A program made the position numbers and the translations under genes. The notes beneath the pieces were generated by a model that saw only the letters and a program-made list of their open reading frames with translations, was not told where the DNA came from and ran no database searches. From assembly GCA_016713175.1 (NCBI GenBank), contig JADJPQ010000003.1, positions 62,001-126,000 of the forward strand: a DNA stretch of 64,000 bases. Reading direction: 5' to 3'. This stretch comes from Planctomycetota bacterium. Its GTDB lineage: Bacteria > Planctomycetota > UBA1135 > UBA2386. This document shows positions 44,100 to 59,364 of this stretch, piece after piece (within the stretch, counting starts at the first letter, position 1; every line of letters starts with the position of its first letter).

Positions 44100-46960
44100 C
44101 GACCCTGTGCCGCCTTGCTGGTCTCCCAGACGATCCGGTAGCGCGCGGCGATACCCTCGAGCACGTCCTTCGGCGTGGCTTGCGACACCAGACCGAAGTC
44201 CTCCCGCGTGACCGTGCGCAGCACCGCCGCGCACAGCACGCGCAGTCGCGGTTCCTTGGCCTCGACCAGGAGCCGCGCGAGTTCGGGCACCGGCTGCAAG
44301 CCGGCGCCGACCTGGAACATCTCCGGCTTCAACCCGGTGTCGATCTTGTCGGCGCGCAGGGCCTCGAGCAACCACTGCCACTGCGCCTCGCCGCGATGTT
44401 CGCGCTGCCATTGTTCGAGGAAGCCCACGCGATCCTCGCGGATGGCGAGGTCGACGCCGATCGTGCCCGCCAGCAACGAGGTGACCTGGACCGGCTCGAT
44501 GCCCTGGCGCAGCAGTTCGACGAGATCGGGAATCACCTCCGGATCCTGGAACGCGCCGAGCAGCAGGACGACCTGCGCGCGCGCCGCGGAGTCCCGCGTG
44601 GTCAGCAACTGCCGCAGCGCCGGCACGGCCAGGCCCGCACCCAGACGCTGCAGATAGAACCGCGCCAGATCGCCGTTGGCGGTGCCGATGGTGATCAGGA
44701 ACAGATTGGCCAGCTCGGCCGCAGCCCGCGGTTCCTTCAGTTCGCCGAGTCCGCGCAGCGCCGCTTCCTTGTCCTTCTGGTCCGGCGCCGAGATCGATCG
44801 TTGCAGCACGGCGAACACGCCGTCGCCGCCGACCTTGCCGAGCGCGCGCAGGGCCGCGCGGCGCAGTTCCGGGTCGGAGTCCTCGTTGGCGATCACCTCG
44901 ATCAACGGCAACCGCGCCTGCTCGACACCGATCTGGCCGCAGGCGAACACCGCGGCGATCTGCACGTTCGGTTCCGGATCGCGCAGCATCTTGACCAGCA
45001 ACGACCCGGCGCGCACATCCCGGATCGCGGCGACCTGTTCGATCGCGGCGCGGCGCACGACCGGGCGTTCGTCGGCCAGCGCCGCCAGCACACGGTCGGG
45101 CCCCAATACGGTGAACACGCGATCGACAGCCTTGCGATCGGCACCGCCGGCCTGGCACGCGAGGGCGACGCAATCGCGCCACACGCGATCACCAGGGGTC
45201 AGGCAGGCGATGTCGAGCAGCATGGCCTGCTGCACGCCGAACTCCGGCGCGCCGCGGATGATCGCGAGCAACCGTTCGCCATCGGCTTCGGCCAGCAGTT
45301 CGCGCCGATCCGGGCTGGCGGCGACGGTCTCGATGGCGAGGTTGCGCAGCGACTCCGACAACGTGTCCCAGTTCTTCAACACGCGGCGGAACATCCGCTG
45401 GGTGCGATCCACCGCTCTCGGGTTGGCATCGAGCCAGCGGCGCTCGGTGCGCCAGAACGCGGCGCGATCGGGTTCGTCGGTCGGGTGGCGGAACAACTGC
45501 CATTGCTCACTGCGCGCGACATCCTCGACCAGTGCCAGCTGCTGCTCGAACTGCGCGCTGGCCTGCACCGGCGCCGACGCCTGGGTCCGCGCGCCCTGCA
45601 CCTGCAGCTGCAGGTGACGCACCAACGGCAGACCGGCCAACGGCCGTTCGGCATTCGGATCGAGGAACCCGGCCTGCTTCAGCGCGCCGATCAAACCGAC
45701 CATCTGGTCCTTGGTGACCAGGACTTCGCGCGCGCCGGGCAACGGCGGCAGATCGGCGAGACCCTCGGCGATCACGCGCAGCACGCCGCGCTCGGTCTTC
45801 AGTGTCAGCACCGCCACGGCAGCGTTCTGCTCGTCGATGCGGACGCGCGCGCGCATGCCGGCGAAGTCGGTCTGGGCCCCCTGCCACCAATCGCGCCACG
45901 GCACGCCATCGGCAACGGCTATCCGACCGGTCAGGCGGACGAGACGGTCTTCGGCCGGCTGGCGCAACAGGTCCAGGCTCGGTACGAACGCCGTCGGCGC
46001 GACGACTTCGAGCAGTGCATTGACGATGTCGCGTTCGCCAAAGCGCTGCGGATCGGCGTCATCGCTGCGGAACGCGAGGTCGGCAAGCGCGATCGCGGTC
46101 AGCACGCGGGTCGGCACGTCCGGCAGGCGCAGTTGGCTCAGCAGCTTCGGCGCCAGTTCGTCGCCGAGGGTCCGTTGGCCGGTCGCATCACCGATCTGGG
46201 CCAGGGCGAACGCGGTGTAGGCGAAACCCCGGTCGATCGGCGGCTCGGTCGCGGCCTTCTGCAGGGTCGGCACGGCGGCGGCGCCCTGCGCGATCAGGGC
46301 CTGGCAGGCGGCGGCAGCGAGCGGCGGCTCCTTCGCCAGCAGTTCGAGCAGGCGCTGGCGGGCGCGTTCCTCGTTCAGCACGGCGAGCAGTTGGACGCCG
46401 GTCAGCTGCAGGTCGAGGCCCTGTTCGGCCGAGATCTGCAGCGCGAAGTGCAGGTCGTCGAGGGTGGCGACGGTGACGTAGATGTCGGCAGCGGCGCGGC
46501 GGGTGCCGGGGATGCGACCTTTGATGCAGTCCTGGAGTGCCTTCTTGCCGTCGGCGCCTTTGAGTTCGTAGACGACTTCGAGAACGGGTCGGCTGGCGCC
46601 GCCGATGGGGCGGGCGAGGGCCTGGAAGAGCAGTTCGTCGGCGACCTTCGGGGTGCCGACGCGGCGGGCGACGAGGATCAGGCGTTGGAGTTCGTCGGAC
46701 TGGGCGGCGCGGGCGACTTCGAGGATCAGGGGTTCGACGGCTGGGTACTTCTGGACGATTTCCTGGAGGCGCGCTTCGACTTTGGGTCCGGGGCCGCTGA
46801 GTTCGCGGAGGTCGCGGCGGAACTGTTGGACCTCGGTCAGTGGGCGGGTGGCGGCCGGCGCGGAGGTGGTTGGTCTGGTCTCGCGCGGCGGCAGTTGCAA
46901 GCCGCCCTGGGGGGTCAGGGCGGTGGAGGACAGGAACGCCAGGGTGGCAGCGAGGGTCAT
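44096..46960 (-). CDS. large HEAT-repeat protein, exported
   Basis: A 954-residue protein. A signal-like N-terminus (MTLAATLAFLSSTALTPQGG) is followed by a long array of HEAT/Armadillo-like helical pairs, e.g. VRRAAIEQVAAIRDVRAGSL, ELRRAALRALGKVGGDGVFA, PNVQIAAVFACGQIGVEQAR and KEAALRGLGELKEPRAAAEL. Such arrays form protein-binding solenoids. The ATG at 46960 is used; the frame stays open upstream but reads as non-coding. A TATCAT hexamer at 47020-47025 lies 59 nt upstream. It may be the head of the region's long minus-strand gene series. Confidence 0.75.
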   Translation of the reverse strand: MTLAATLAFLSSTALTPQGGLQLPPRETRPTTSAPAATRPLTEVQQFRRDLRELSGPGPKVEARLQEIVQKYPAVEPLILEVARAAQSDELQRLILVARRVGTPKVADELLFQALARPIGGASRPVLEVVYELKGADGKKALQDCIKGRIPGTRRAAADIYVTVATLDDLHFALQISAEQGLDLQLTGVQLLAVLNEERARQRLLELLAKEPPLAAAACQALIAQGAAAVPTLQKAATEPPIDRGFAYTAFALAQIGDATGQRTLGDELAPKLLSQLRLPDVPTRVLTAIALADLAFRSDDADPQRFGERDIVNALLEVVAPTAFVPSLDLLRQPAEDRLVRLTGRIAVADGVPWRDWWQGAQTDFAGMRARVRIDEQNAAVAVLTLKTERGVLRVIAEGLADLPPLPGAREVLVTKDQMVGLIGALKQAGFLDPNAERPLAGLPLVRHLQLQVQGARTQASAPVQASAQFEQQLALVEDVARSEQWQLFRHPTDEPDRAAFWRTERRWLDANPRAVDRTQRMFRRVLKNWDTLSESLRNLAIETVAASPDRRELLAEADGERLLAIIRGAPEFGVQQAMLLDIACLTPGDRVWRDCVALACQAGGADRKAVDRVFTVLGPDRVLAALADERPVVRRAAIEQVAAIRDVRAGSLLVKMLRDPEPNVQIAAVFACGQIGVEQARLPLIEVIANEDSDPELRRAALRALGKVGGDGVFAVLQRSISAPDQKDKEAALRGLGELKEPRAAAELANLFLITIGTANGDLARFYLQRLGAGLAVPALRQLLTTRDSAARAQVVLLLGAFQDPEVIPDLVELLRQGIEPVQVTSLLAGTIGVDLAIREDRVGFLEQWQREHRGEAQWQWLLEALRADKIDTGLKPEMFQVGAGLQPVPELARLLVEAKEPRLRVLCAAVLRTVTREDFGLVSQATPKDVLEGIAARYRIVWETSKAAQGR

Positions 46961-47019
46961 GGGGTCAGGGCTCGCGGGGGTCGGCGGGGGTTGGGCCGGG
47001 GGTGGCGCGAGGGGGCGGG

Positions 47020-47025
47020 ATGATA
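47020..47025 (-). promoter_or_regulatory. -10-like hexamer TATCAT upstream of the HEAT-repeat gene
   Basis: On the minus strand GGTATCAT lies 59 nt before the ATG at 46960. A weak -35-like TTCGTC sits 17 bp upstream. The -10 match is good but the pair is unproven. Confidence 0.3.
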
Positions 47026-47207
47026 CCGGCGACGGACGTTGGGACGAACCTCCGAAGCGACCAGGCGCGGGATCGGGCCGTCCGCGGAGTCCGATACGGT
47101 TGTGCGAATGTTGCGCGCGTACCCCCTCACGCGCGGGGGCGCATTGGTAGAGCTTGGTTACTGGACCTTGTTGAAGAAGCAAGTCCCGAGCAACCAAGCC
47201 CCCCGTT

Positions 47208-47242
47208 CCAACCGTGCGTGCGATTTTCCCGCACACGGCTGA
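47208..47242 (-). ncRNA. group II intron domain V
   Basis: AGCCGTGTGCGG, a GAAA-type loop and TCGCACGCACGGTT form the roughly 34-nt hairpin of domain V, with the catalytic AGC at its 5' base and a two-base bulge opposite. It follows the maturase stop by 14 nt, as in intact introns. Confidence 0.75.
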
Positions 47243-47255
47243 CCGATGGTCTTGT

Positions 47256-47879
47256 TCATGCCGTCTTGCTCCCTGGGTATTGGATGGTGCCGAGCAACTT
47301 GTGCAGGCCGCGCGCACGCAGTTTCGCCAGTGGCCACGCCGCCCGTTGGTGCGCCACGCGCCAGGCGAGCCGATGGCCGTGAAAGCCACGCTGCTTGCCG
47401 AGCATGCGCGTGATGCGCCGCCAGACGTAGTAGTCGATCTGGTTGAACTGCTTGCTCGCGTTGCCGGTCTTGAAGTAGTTGCCCCAGCCCTTCAGCACGG
47501 GGTTGAGGTCAGCGATCACCTCGTCGACGTCCTTCAGACCAGCCCGGCGGCGGCGGTCCGTCAGTTCGCGTATCCGGCTGCGGACCTTCGTCATCGCCTT
47601 CACCGATGGCCACCGGAACAGATACGTACGCCCCTTGGAGCGGGACTTCACGATCCGTAGGTGGCAGCCGAGGAAGTTGAAGCCATCCTTGCCGAGCCCG
47701 ATCTGCACGAGCTTCGTCTTCTCCGGATGCAGCGTGAGCTTCAACCGCGCGAAGATCTCGCGCAGCCGTCGCAACGCCTCGGTCGCCTGGGATTCACGTC
47801 GACACAGCACCACGAAGTCGTCCGCGTATCGCACGAGGACGCCAAGGTGCTGGGAGTTGTGATGCCATTCGCGATCGAG
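47256..47879 (-). pseudogene. group II intron reverse transcriptase/maturase, N-terminally deleted
   Basis: The reading frame covers LDREWHHNSQHLGVLVRYAD onward. It contains the catalytic YADD of the reverse transcriptase, the thumb (LTLHPEKTKLVQIG, FNFLGCHLRI) and the X/maturase domain (PVLKGWGNYFKTGNASKQFN and YVWRRITRMLGKQ). There is no endonuclease domain. The front half of the enzyme (fingers) is missing. A start codon with a good ribosome-binding site (AGAGGAGG, ATG at 47885) is followed at once by TGA and then by this remnant, which suggests a deletion that joined the start codon to mid-gene. The protein cannot be functional; splicing would need help from another intron's protein. Confidence 0.8.
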
Positions 47880-48251
47880 TCACATGCCCTCCTCTGTACC
47901 CCGGGGAAGTCCTGCGGCGATCCGACTTCGAACGCAGTCTGTTGCCTTCGCCGCGACATGATCGGCTCGGCCTTCCCACCTTTCGGGTCTCTAGTCTCAC
48001 GAGGCTGCAAGGTTCACCCTTTCGGATTGGGCCTGCGACTTTGCTCCCCGCGTCCGAGGCATTCACCTCGACGCAGGCTCTGGACGCTCCGCTTGGCCGG
48101 CGCAATCTCTCGCGACGACTGGAGCCTGCTACGCGGTGCTACGGCGCTTACCGCGACGGGACTTGCACCCGCTAGTTCGACACAGCATCGCCTCACCTCG
48201 GGTGAGGGTCGGCGTTCAGGACACACCACAGCCAAGACCATAACGTCTTCA

Positions 48252-48321
48252 AGGAGTACTCGTGCTCGAGCTGTGTGCCTATGTGCCGACGCCTTCGCGA
48301 ACGCGGATCGTGCGGCCGTGG
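48252..48321 (-). pseudogene. fragment of an RHS core, about 70 bp
   Basis: The segment is nearly identical to the core of the RHS gene at about 51788-51849, coding GHGRTIRVREGVGTQLEHEY. It differs by an 8-bp insertion (around 48281) that looks like a small duplication of the GGCACA motif. It starts 24 bp after the stop of the candidate immunity gene and ends 25 bp before the intron. It is a leftover of a second RHS copy. Confidence 0.75.
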
Positions 48322-48346
48322 TCGCAGCCTTTCCTTCGGTGGTTCG

Positions 48347-48895
48347 CTACGGCACCGGATCGAACCTGAACCAGTTCGGCAGCAGTTTGTCTATCCATCG
48401 GAACGCGCGTTCGGAGAACAGGTGTCGTCGCGAAAACCCAGCGACAAACTCCATCGTGTCCAGACCCGGCACCTTGTCGATTTCGTACCGACTCAAAGGC
48501 ACGCCATCCTCGTCCTCGCCGAGAATGTGGACCGTGCATGCAATGCTCACGCAGCGGACCGCAAAGCACTCAATCACAGCGCAACCCAGGGAAATGCCCT
48601 CGACGATCTCTTCGTCATACAGATGCGTGGCTTTGCGAACGTCGACATCAGATCGTATGCCAGCATCCGCCACGCGAACGCTGAGAGGCTCGTAGCGAAC
48701 AACGCCTTGAAGGCCGGACGCGTCCAAGAGCGAACGGCCATCGGCAGAACACAACAGCCAGCTACCGAACGGCATGAAGAACGGCGGGACCCACGGGCCA
48801 AGACGCCCGACCACTCCATCCATCACCAGACCATGAGCAACGGTATCGTCAGCATCTAGCGACGGGTTGCCTTTCCTCAACACGCCAAGCGCCAT
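48347..48895 (-). CDS. candidate immunity protein for the RHS toxin
   Basis: A 182-residue protein with no recognised family. Its ATG (48893-48895) follows immediately after the RHS stop codon (48896-48898), so it is translationally coupled to the toxin gene. A small gene in this place downstream of an RHS/polymorphic toxin is usually the cognate immunity gene. The sequence is mixed, with a hydrophobic middle (WVPPFFMPFGSWLL) and acidic stretches, and no signal peptide, which fits a cytoplasmic neutraliser. The assignment rests on position only. Confidence 0.55.
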   Translation of the reverse strand: MALGVLRKGNPSLDADDTVAHGLVMDGVVGRLGPWVPPFFMPFGSWLLCSADGRSLLDASGLQGVVRYEPLSVRVADAGIRSDVDVRKATHLYDEEIVEGISLGCAVIECFAVRCVSIACTVHILGEDEDGVPLSRYEIDKVPGLDTMEFVAGFSRRHLFSERAFRWIDKLLPNWFRFDPVP

Positions 48896-55266
<6,371 letters not shown>

Positions 55267-55390
55267 GGGCACACCTTGTTCAGCTCCGACACCGCCCTGA
55301 TACCAGGCCCCCACGCCGGAGTCAACGAACGCCCATAATTTCCTCAATAATTCGTGTTGACCTTAATGCGACGGCCCCTGGGCTCTGAGC

Positions 55391-55444
55391 GTCGGAATTT
55401 AGCGTCGAGATCCCGACGACTTATCACGCGCCGTCGGAATCTCG
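55391..55444. promoter_or_regulatory. three copies of a 12-bp motif in the divergent RHS/SMP-30 region (possible operator)
   Basis: GTCGGAATTTAG at 55391, its near-inverse CGAGATCCCGAC at 55406-55417 and GTCGGAATCTCG at 55433. The first and second form an inverted pair, and the first and third are direct copies 42 bp apart, four helical turns. The region lies in an AT-richer gap between two divergent genes. A repressor or activator site is possible. Confidence 0.4.
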
Positions 55445-55479
55445 TCATATCAACCTCGCACACCGGCTGACCCTCCCGC

Positions 55480-55485
55480 TATCCT
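55480..55485 (+). promoter_or_regulatory. -10-like hexamer TATCCT in front of the SMP-30 gene
   Basis: TATCCT lies 7 nt before the ATG at 55493, so transcription would start at or near the start codon and give a leaderless message. No clear -35 is visible. The YqaA gene has TATCCC at the same distance from its start. Confidence 0.3.
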
Positions 55486-55492
55486 CACCCCG

Positions 55493-56434
55493 ATGCGCGC
55501 CATCCTGCTGCTCCTGCTCACCGCCACCACCCTCGCCCAGATCCAGATCACCGACGACCGCGCCCGCGACCTCATCACCCCCGACACCAGGATCGAGAAG
55601 CTCGCCACCGACCTGAAGTTCACCGAAGGCCCGATCTGGCTCCCCGACAACCGCCTGCTGTTCTCCGACATCCCCGCCCGCCAGTGGCTCCACTGGACCA
55701 AGAAAGACGGCGCCAAACCCTGGCGTCAAAGCGAAGCCGCCAACGGCAACACCCTCGACCGCGACGGCCGCGTGATCTCCTGCCAGCACGAAGCCCGCAA
55801 CGTCATCCGCCACGAACCGGACGGCACCACCACCGTCCTCGTCGATCGCCACGACGGCAAACGCTTCAACTCCCCCAATGACGTCGCCGTCCGGATGGAC
55901 GGCACCCTCTGGTTCACCGACCCGACCTACGGCCTCGGCAAACGCGAACGCGAACAGGACGGCGCGTTCGTCTACCGCTTCGACCCGGCGTCGAAGACCA
56001 CCACGATCGTCCAGCGCGACTTCGACCAGCCAAACGGCGTGTGCTTTGCGCCCGACCATCACCGCCTCTACATCGCCGACAGCGGCAGCAAACAGCGCGT
56101 CGGCGCGTTCCCGGTCACCGCCGAGGGCACGCTCGGCGAACCGACCTTCTGGCTCGACGGCGGCGCCGACGGCATCCGCTGCGATCGCCTCGGCAACCTC
56201 TACACCACCGCGCGCGACGGCGTCCGCATCTACGACCCGAAAGGCACCCGGCTGGCGACGATCGCGTTTCCCGAAGTACCCGCCAACTGCGCGTTCGGCG
56301 GCGCCGGCTTCGATGAGCTGTTCGTGACCGCTCGCACGTCGCTGTATCGCGTGCAACTGCGCGTTCCTGGCGCAAAGATGCCCGCCGTCGAACCGACAAC
56401 TGCCACCAAGACGAAGGACGGCCAGCCCGACTGA
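55493..56434 (+). CDS. exported SMP-30/gluconolactonase-like protein
   Basis: A 313-residue member of the SMP-30/gluconolactonase/LRE family, six-bladed beta-propellers that hydrolyse lactones or similar esters using a bound divalent metal. Metal ligands are visible as the Glu of KFTEGPIWLP, the Asn of FNSPNDVAVR, the Asn of DQPNGVCFAP and the Asp of GADGIRCD. A signal peptide precedes the domain (ILLLLLTATTLAQ). The actual substrate is unknown. It is divergent from the RHS gene. Confidence 0.85.
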   Translation: MRAILLLLLTATTLAQIQITDDRARDLITPDTRIEKLATDLKFTEGPIWLPDNRLLFSDIPARQWLHWTKKDGAKPWRQSEAANGNTLDRDGRVISCQHEARNVIRHEPDGTTTVLVDRHDGKRFNSPNDVAVRMDGTLWFTDPTYGLGKREREQDGAFVYRFDPASKTTTIVQRDFDQPNGVCFAPDHHRLYIADSGSKQRVGAFPVTAEGTLGEPTFWLDGGADGIRCDRLGNLYTTARDGVRIYDPKGTRLATIAFPEVPANCAFGGAGFDELFVTARTSLYRVQLRVPGAKMPAVEPTTATKTKDGQPD

Positions 56435-56619
56435 CGGTCGCGACCTCGCGCGGCACAACGACGCCGGCGACGCGCGTGCGGCAGACAGTACGCGATCCTC
56501 GATCGAGCAGTGACTCGGCAGGCGCGACTGGCGCCGGCGTTGGCTACGTTCGTGCGACGCGGGTCGCACCTGGCCTGCCCCGCCCACCCGTCCGCAGCCG
56601 CAAAACCACGCCAGACCCC

Positions 56620-58800
56620 ATGCGCAACCCTCTCCGCATTGCCGTTCTCGCCGTCGCTTTGACTGCGTCCGCCGGCGCCCAGACGCCAACCCCCGCCGTT
56701 GCCCTCGAACACGTCAGCGGCCTGCAGCCGACGATGAACGGCTATCTCGCGTTCGGCCATGGCTACCTGACCCGATTCGAGTCCGAGAGCGTCGAGTTCA
56801 CGCCGATGCTGGGCGAGCGGGTCGCGCGCGACATGCCGTTGCGTTGGTCGCTGCGAAGCATCCGCCGCGGCGAGACGCCAATCGCCGTGCCGACCCGGGG
56901 CGTCAAGCCGACACGCATCGGCGACTCCGTCTGCTGGCACCGGGACTCGGTATTGGAGCGCTACGAGGTCCGCGCCGACGCCATCGAACAGTCGTTCGTG
57001 TTCGAGAAGCGCCTCGCTGGCGCCGGCGACCTCATCGTCACTTGCGACCTCGAGACCGAACTCGCGGCCGAGACCCGGGCCGACGGCACCCTGATGTTTG
57101 CCGCCGACGGCGCCCCAGCAGTTCTCGTCGGGCAGGTCTACGGCATCGATGCCGCTGGGAACCGGGCCGATGGCGCCTTGCGCTGTCGCGGCCGACAGAT
57201 CGAACTGGTGCTGCCCGCCGGGTTCGTCGACACCGCCGTCTTTCCACTCACGCTCGACCCGACCTATGCGAGTCCCATCGTTGCGAGCAACGCAGCGATC
57301 GACGACCACGATGTCGCGTACGACGTCACCACCGACAGCTACCTGATCGTCTGGACCCGCGACGTGTCGGCGGCCAACACCCACGTGTTCGGCGCCCGGA
57401 TCCCGTCAGGGTCGCAACTGGCGACCGGACTGGTGATCGACGCCAGCAACGGCGTGGCCTCGCACCCGCGTGTTGGCAACGTCAACGCCCGCGACCAGTT
57501 CTTCGTCGCGTGGCAGCACGCCGCCGTGCGCAACGTGCCGACCAACATCCGCGGCACCGCCGTCGGCGCCGCAACCGGAACGGTCCAGACGCCGATCTCG
57601 ATTGCGGCCACGGCCGACGACGAGCAGGCACCCGTGGTCGCCGGCGACTCGACCACCAGCGACGATGAGGCCATCGTGGCCTGGCGCACACCGAACGGCA
57701 TCTTCGTGCAGCAAGTCAGCATTCCCGCGACGTTGATCCCGGCGCTGATCGGCTCCCCGGTGACCGTGATCAGCGGCGGCACCGACGATCTCGCGATCAG
57801 CAAGGCAGCCGACGGCGCCTCCCGGTTGAGCCTCGCCTGGAGCTTCCAGGGCGCGCTGAGCCGTGACCTGGCCGTCCGCGGCCTGACGCGCAACCTGACA
57901 CTGCTGGGCTCGACTCTGATCCTCGGTTCGAGCGTGCTCGACGAGACCGCACCGGCACTCGGCACCGGCATGTTGGCCTATGAACGGGAATCGTCGACCA
58001 TCGGCACACCGCACCGCGACATCGCCTGCGCGCTCATCGACGAAACCGCCGCCGGAGTGACCCTGCGGGCATCGGGGATCGTGGTGGCTGGCGGCAGCGG
58101 CGACGAACACGCGCCGGATCTGGCACGCCTGGGCAACCGCCATGCCCTGGTCTGGGCTTCGACCAGCACCACCGGGGTCACGACCACGCACGCGCAACTG
58201 CTCGCCGACGACCGGTCGCCGTGCAATTCCCGCGTCGCCCTGCCCGCCACTGGCAGCAGCGGCCCGGGCACGCCAAGACTGGCCTCGGCGACGCTGTTCG
58301 ACATCGCCCGCAACGACTCGATGATCAGCTTCACGGCGCCAGGCAGCAGCGCACGGGATCTCTTCGGGCAACGCTTCGAAAGTCTCGGCCGCGGGTTTCC
58401 GTTCAACCTCGAACTGCCGGCGAACTGCGGCCAGGGTGGGGTGCAGAGCCTGCTGAACCCGCCGTTCGTCATCGGCAACGAAGCCTTCGGTTTCGCCGTC
58501 AGTGGACTGCCGGCGGGCACCGCGACCTTCCTCGTGATCGGCTATCACGATGGCAGCATCTCGCCGTGCACGAACTGCATCTTCTGCGGCACCTGCACCC
58601 TGACGACGCCGGTGTCGATGGAGTTCGTACCGCAGTTCGGCGGCATCGCCACGCGTGGCTTTCCGACCCCGTGCGATCCGATCTACCTCGGCACCACCCT
58701 GGAGACTCAGTGGCTCAGCTTCGGCTCGGCAGCCACCGTGTGCCCGCAGGCGCCGGGACTGACCGCATCCAGCCGGATGCGCCACATCCTCTGGAACTGA
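56620..58800 (+). CDS. secreted protein with the shared C-terminal module
   Basis: A 726-residue exported protein with a signal peptide (residues 1-22, ending Ser-Ala-Gly-Ala-Gln). The N-terminal 200 residues resemble a beta-rich domain seen before propeller proteins (GRQIELVLPAGFVDTAVFPL). The middle is a long run of short strands with a repeated Val-Ala-Trp theme (YLIVWTRDVSAANTHVFGAR, SLAWSFQGALSRDLAVRGL). The end is the cysteine-containing C-terminal module (NLELPANCGQGGVQSLLN, ISPCTNCIFCGTC). The ATG at 56620 is chosen for the signal peptide. I cannot name a family. Confidence 0.65.
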   Translation: MRNPLRIAVLAVALTASAGAQTPTPAVALEHVSGLQPTMNGYLAFGHGYLTRFESESVEFTPMLGERVARDMPLRWSLRSIRRGETPIAVPTRGVKPTRIGDSVCWHRDSVLERYEVRADAIEQSFVFEKRLAGAGDLIVTCDLETELAAETRADGTLMFAADGAPAVLVGQVYGIDAAGNRADGALRCRGRQIELVLPAGFVDTAVFPLTLDPTYASPIVASNAAIDDHDVAYDVTTDSYLIVWTRDVSAANTHVFGARIPSGSQLATGLVIDASNGVASHPRVGNVNARDQFFVAWQHAAVRNVPTNIRGTAVGAATGTVQTPISIAATADDEQAPVVAGDSTTSDDEAIVAWRTPNGIFVQQVSIPATLIPALIGSPVTVISGGTDDLAISKAADGASRLSLAWSFQGALSRDLAVRGLTRNLTLLGSTLILGSSVLDETAPALGTGMLAYERESSTIGTPHRDIACALIDETAAGVTLRASGIVVAGGSGDEHAPDLARLGNRHALVWASTSTTGVTTTHAQLLADDRSPCNSRVALPATGSSGPGTPRLASATLFDIARNDSMISFTAPGSSARDLFGQRFESLGRGFPFNLELPANCGQGGVQSLLNPPFVIGNEAFGFAVSGLPAGTATFLVIGYHDGSISPCTNCIFCGTCTLTTPVSMEFVPQFGGIATRGFPTPCDPIYLGTTLETQWLSFGSAATVCPQAPGLTASSRMRHILWN

Positions 58801-58827
58801 AGGCGCTGCCGCCCGGCCGATGCATGG

Positions 58828-59217
58828 TCAGACCACTTCGATCGCAGCGCGCAGACCCGTGACTCGCGCCAACCGTCGATCCGTCGTCAACAGCGGCGCC
58901 GACAAGGCCTCGGCGAGCGCCACGTACATCCCGTCGTAGACCGCGATGTTCTTGCGCAACTCCCAGGCCCGGGGCAACAACACTGCCAGCGGATGCCGCG
59001 AGATCGGCATCTGCACCGCTGCGCTCAACGCCTCGGTGGCATGCGCCGCCGTCAGCACGCGGCATCGTTCGAGGCGCCGGAGAGCCGCGCCGACCTCAGC
59101 ATCCAGCAGCAACGGGGCATGCGCCAATGAACCGCGGCGCAGCCGTTCGCGAACCGCCTCGCTGCGGGCCGTCCGCAACAGCAGTTCCACGACCACCGAC
59201 GCATCGAGAACGATCAT
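58828..59217 (-). CDS. PIN-domain toxin (VapC-like)
   Basis: A 129-residue PIN-domain protein. The acidic residues of the RNase active site are in MIVLDASVVVELLL (Asp5), DAEVGAALRRL (Glu), YDGMYVALAEAL (Asp) and LLTTDRRLARV (Asp). VapC toxins of this type cleave RNA and are held by a small antitoxin. The gene overlaps a short upstream ORF by 4 bp (ATGA), consistent with a toxin-antitoxin pair. Confidence 0.8.
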   Translation of the reverse strand: MIVLDASVVVELLLRTARSEAVRERLRRGSLAHAPLLLDAEVGAALRRLERCRVLTAAHATEALSAAVQMPISRHPLAVLLPRAWELRKNIAVYDGMYVALAEALSAPLLTTDRRLARVTGLRAAIEVV

Positions 59218-59327
59218 CGCGACTGGCGCTCGCGTCGCAGAATGGTCGCGATGTCGGGTTCGAGACGCCCCTCGAACTTCGGCAGCTTGTCCAGGATCTC
59301 GTCGAAGGTTGACCTCCATCTCGACAT
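59214..59327 (-). CDS. possible antitoxin for the VapC-like toxin
   Basis: A 37-residue ORF, MSRWRSTFDEILDKLPKFEG followed by RLEPDIATILRRERQSR, whose stop overlaps the start of the PIN gene (ATGA). It is short for an antitoxin and lacks the N-terminal DNA-binding half, so the pair may be incomplete or the front part altered; a +1 frame version starts MEVN. It rests mainly on position. Confidence 0.3.
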   Translation of the reverse strand: MSRWRSTFDEILDKLPKFEGRLEPDIATILRRERQSR

Positions 59328-59364
59328 TGCACCGGAACGCGAACCGCCGCACAGTGCCCACGCC

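Larger units (their letters stand above)
47143..48226 (-). mobile_element. group II intron with an internal deletion
   Basis: On the minus strand the element starts near GTGTGTCCTG (about 48226), typical of a group II 5' end, and runs through domain I, where CTAGCGGGTGCAAGTCCCG is visible. It contains the end of the maturase gene (47256-47879), a clear domain V (47208-47242) and a domain VI-like stem (GCTTGGTT pairing with AACCAAGC) ending CTCTACCAAT near 47143. It is about 1.08 kb long, half of a normal intron, because most of the reverse-transcriptase part is gone. The ends are read by eye and are good to within a few bases. It lies between the HEAT gene and the RHS island. Confidence 0.75.

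Noticed and set aside
47131..47170. A tRNA-like stretch (GCGCATTGGTAGAGC) near the intron end
   Set aside because: It fits the 3' end and domain VI of the group II intron; no full cloverleaf or CCA-type arrangement is present.
47942..48241. Short ORFs inside the intron, some with hypothetical-protein-like endings
   Set aside because: They overlap group II domain I RNA and are read from its structured sequence, so they are intron shadows.
48275..48859. Plus-strand ORF of 194 codons opposite the immunity candidate
   Set aside because: No recognisable domains; the minus-strand gene has a tight RHS junction, so the plus-strand frame is treated as a shadow.
59242..59364. Earlier start for the EamA transporter
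   Set aside because: The extra 41 residues are polar and unlike the family N-terminus, and they lie over the vapC-antitoxin start; TTG at 59365 fits better.
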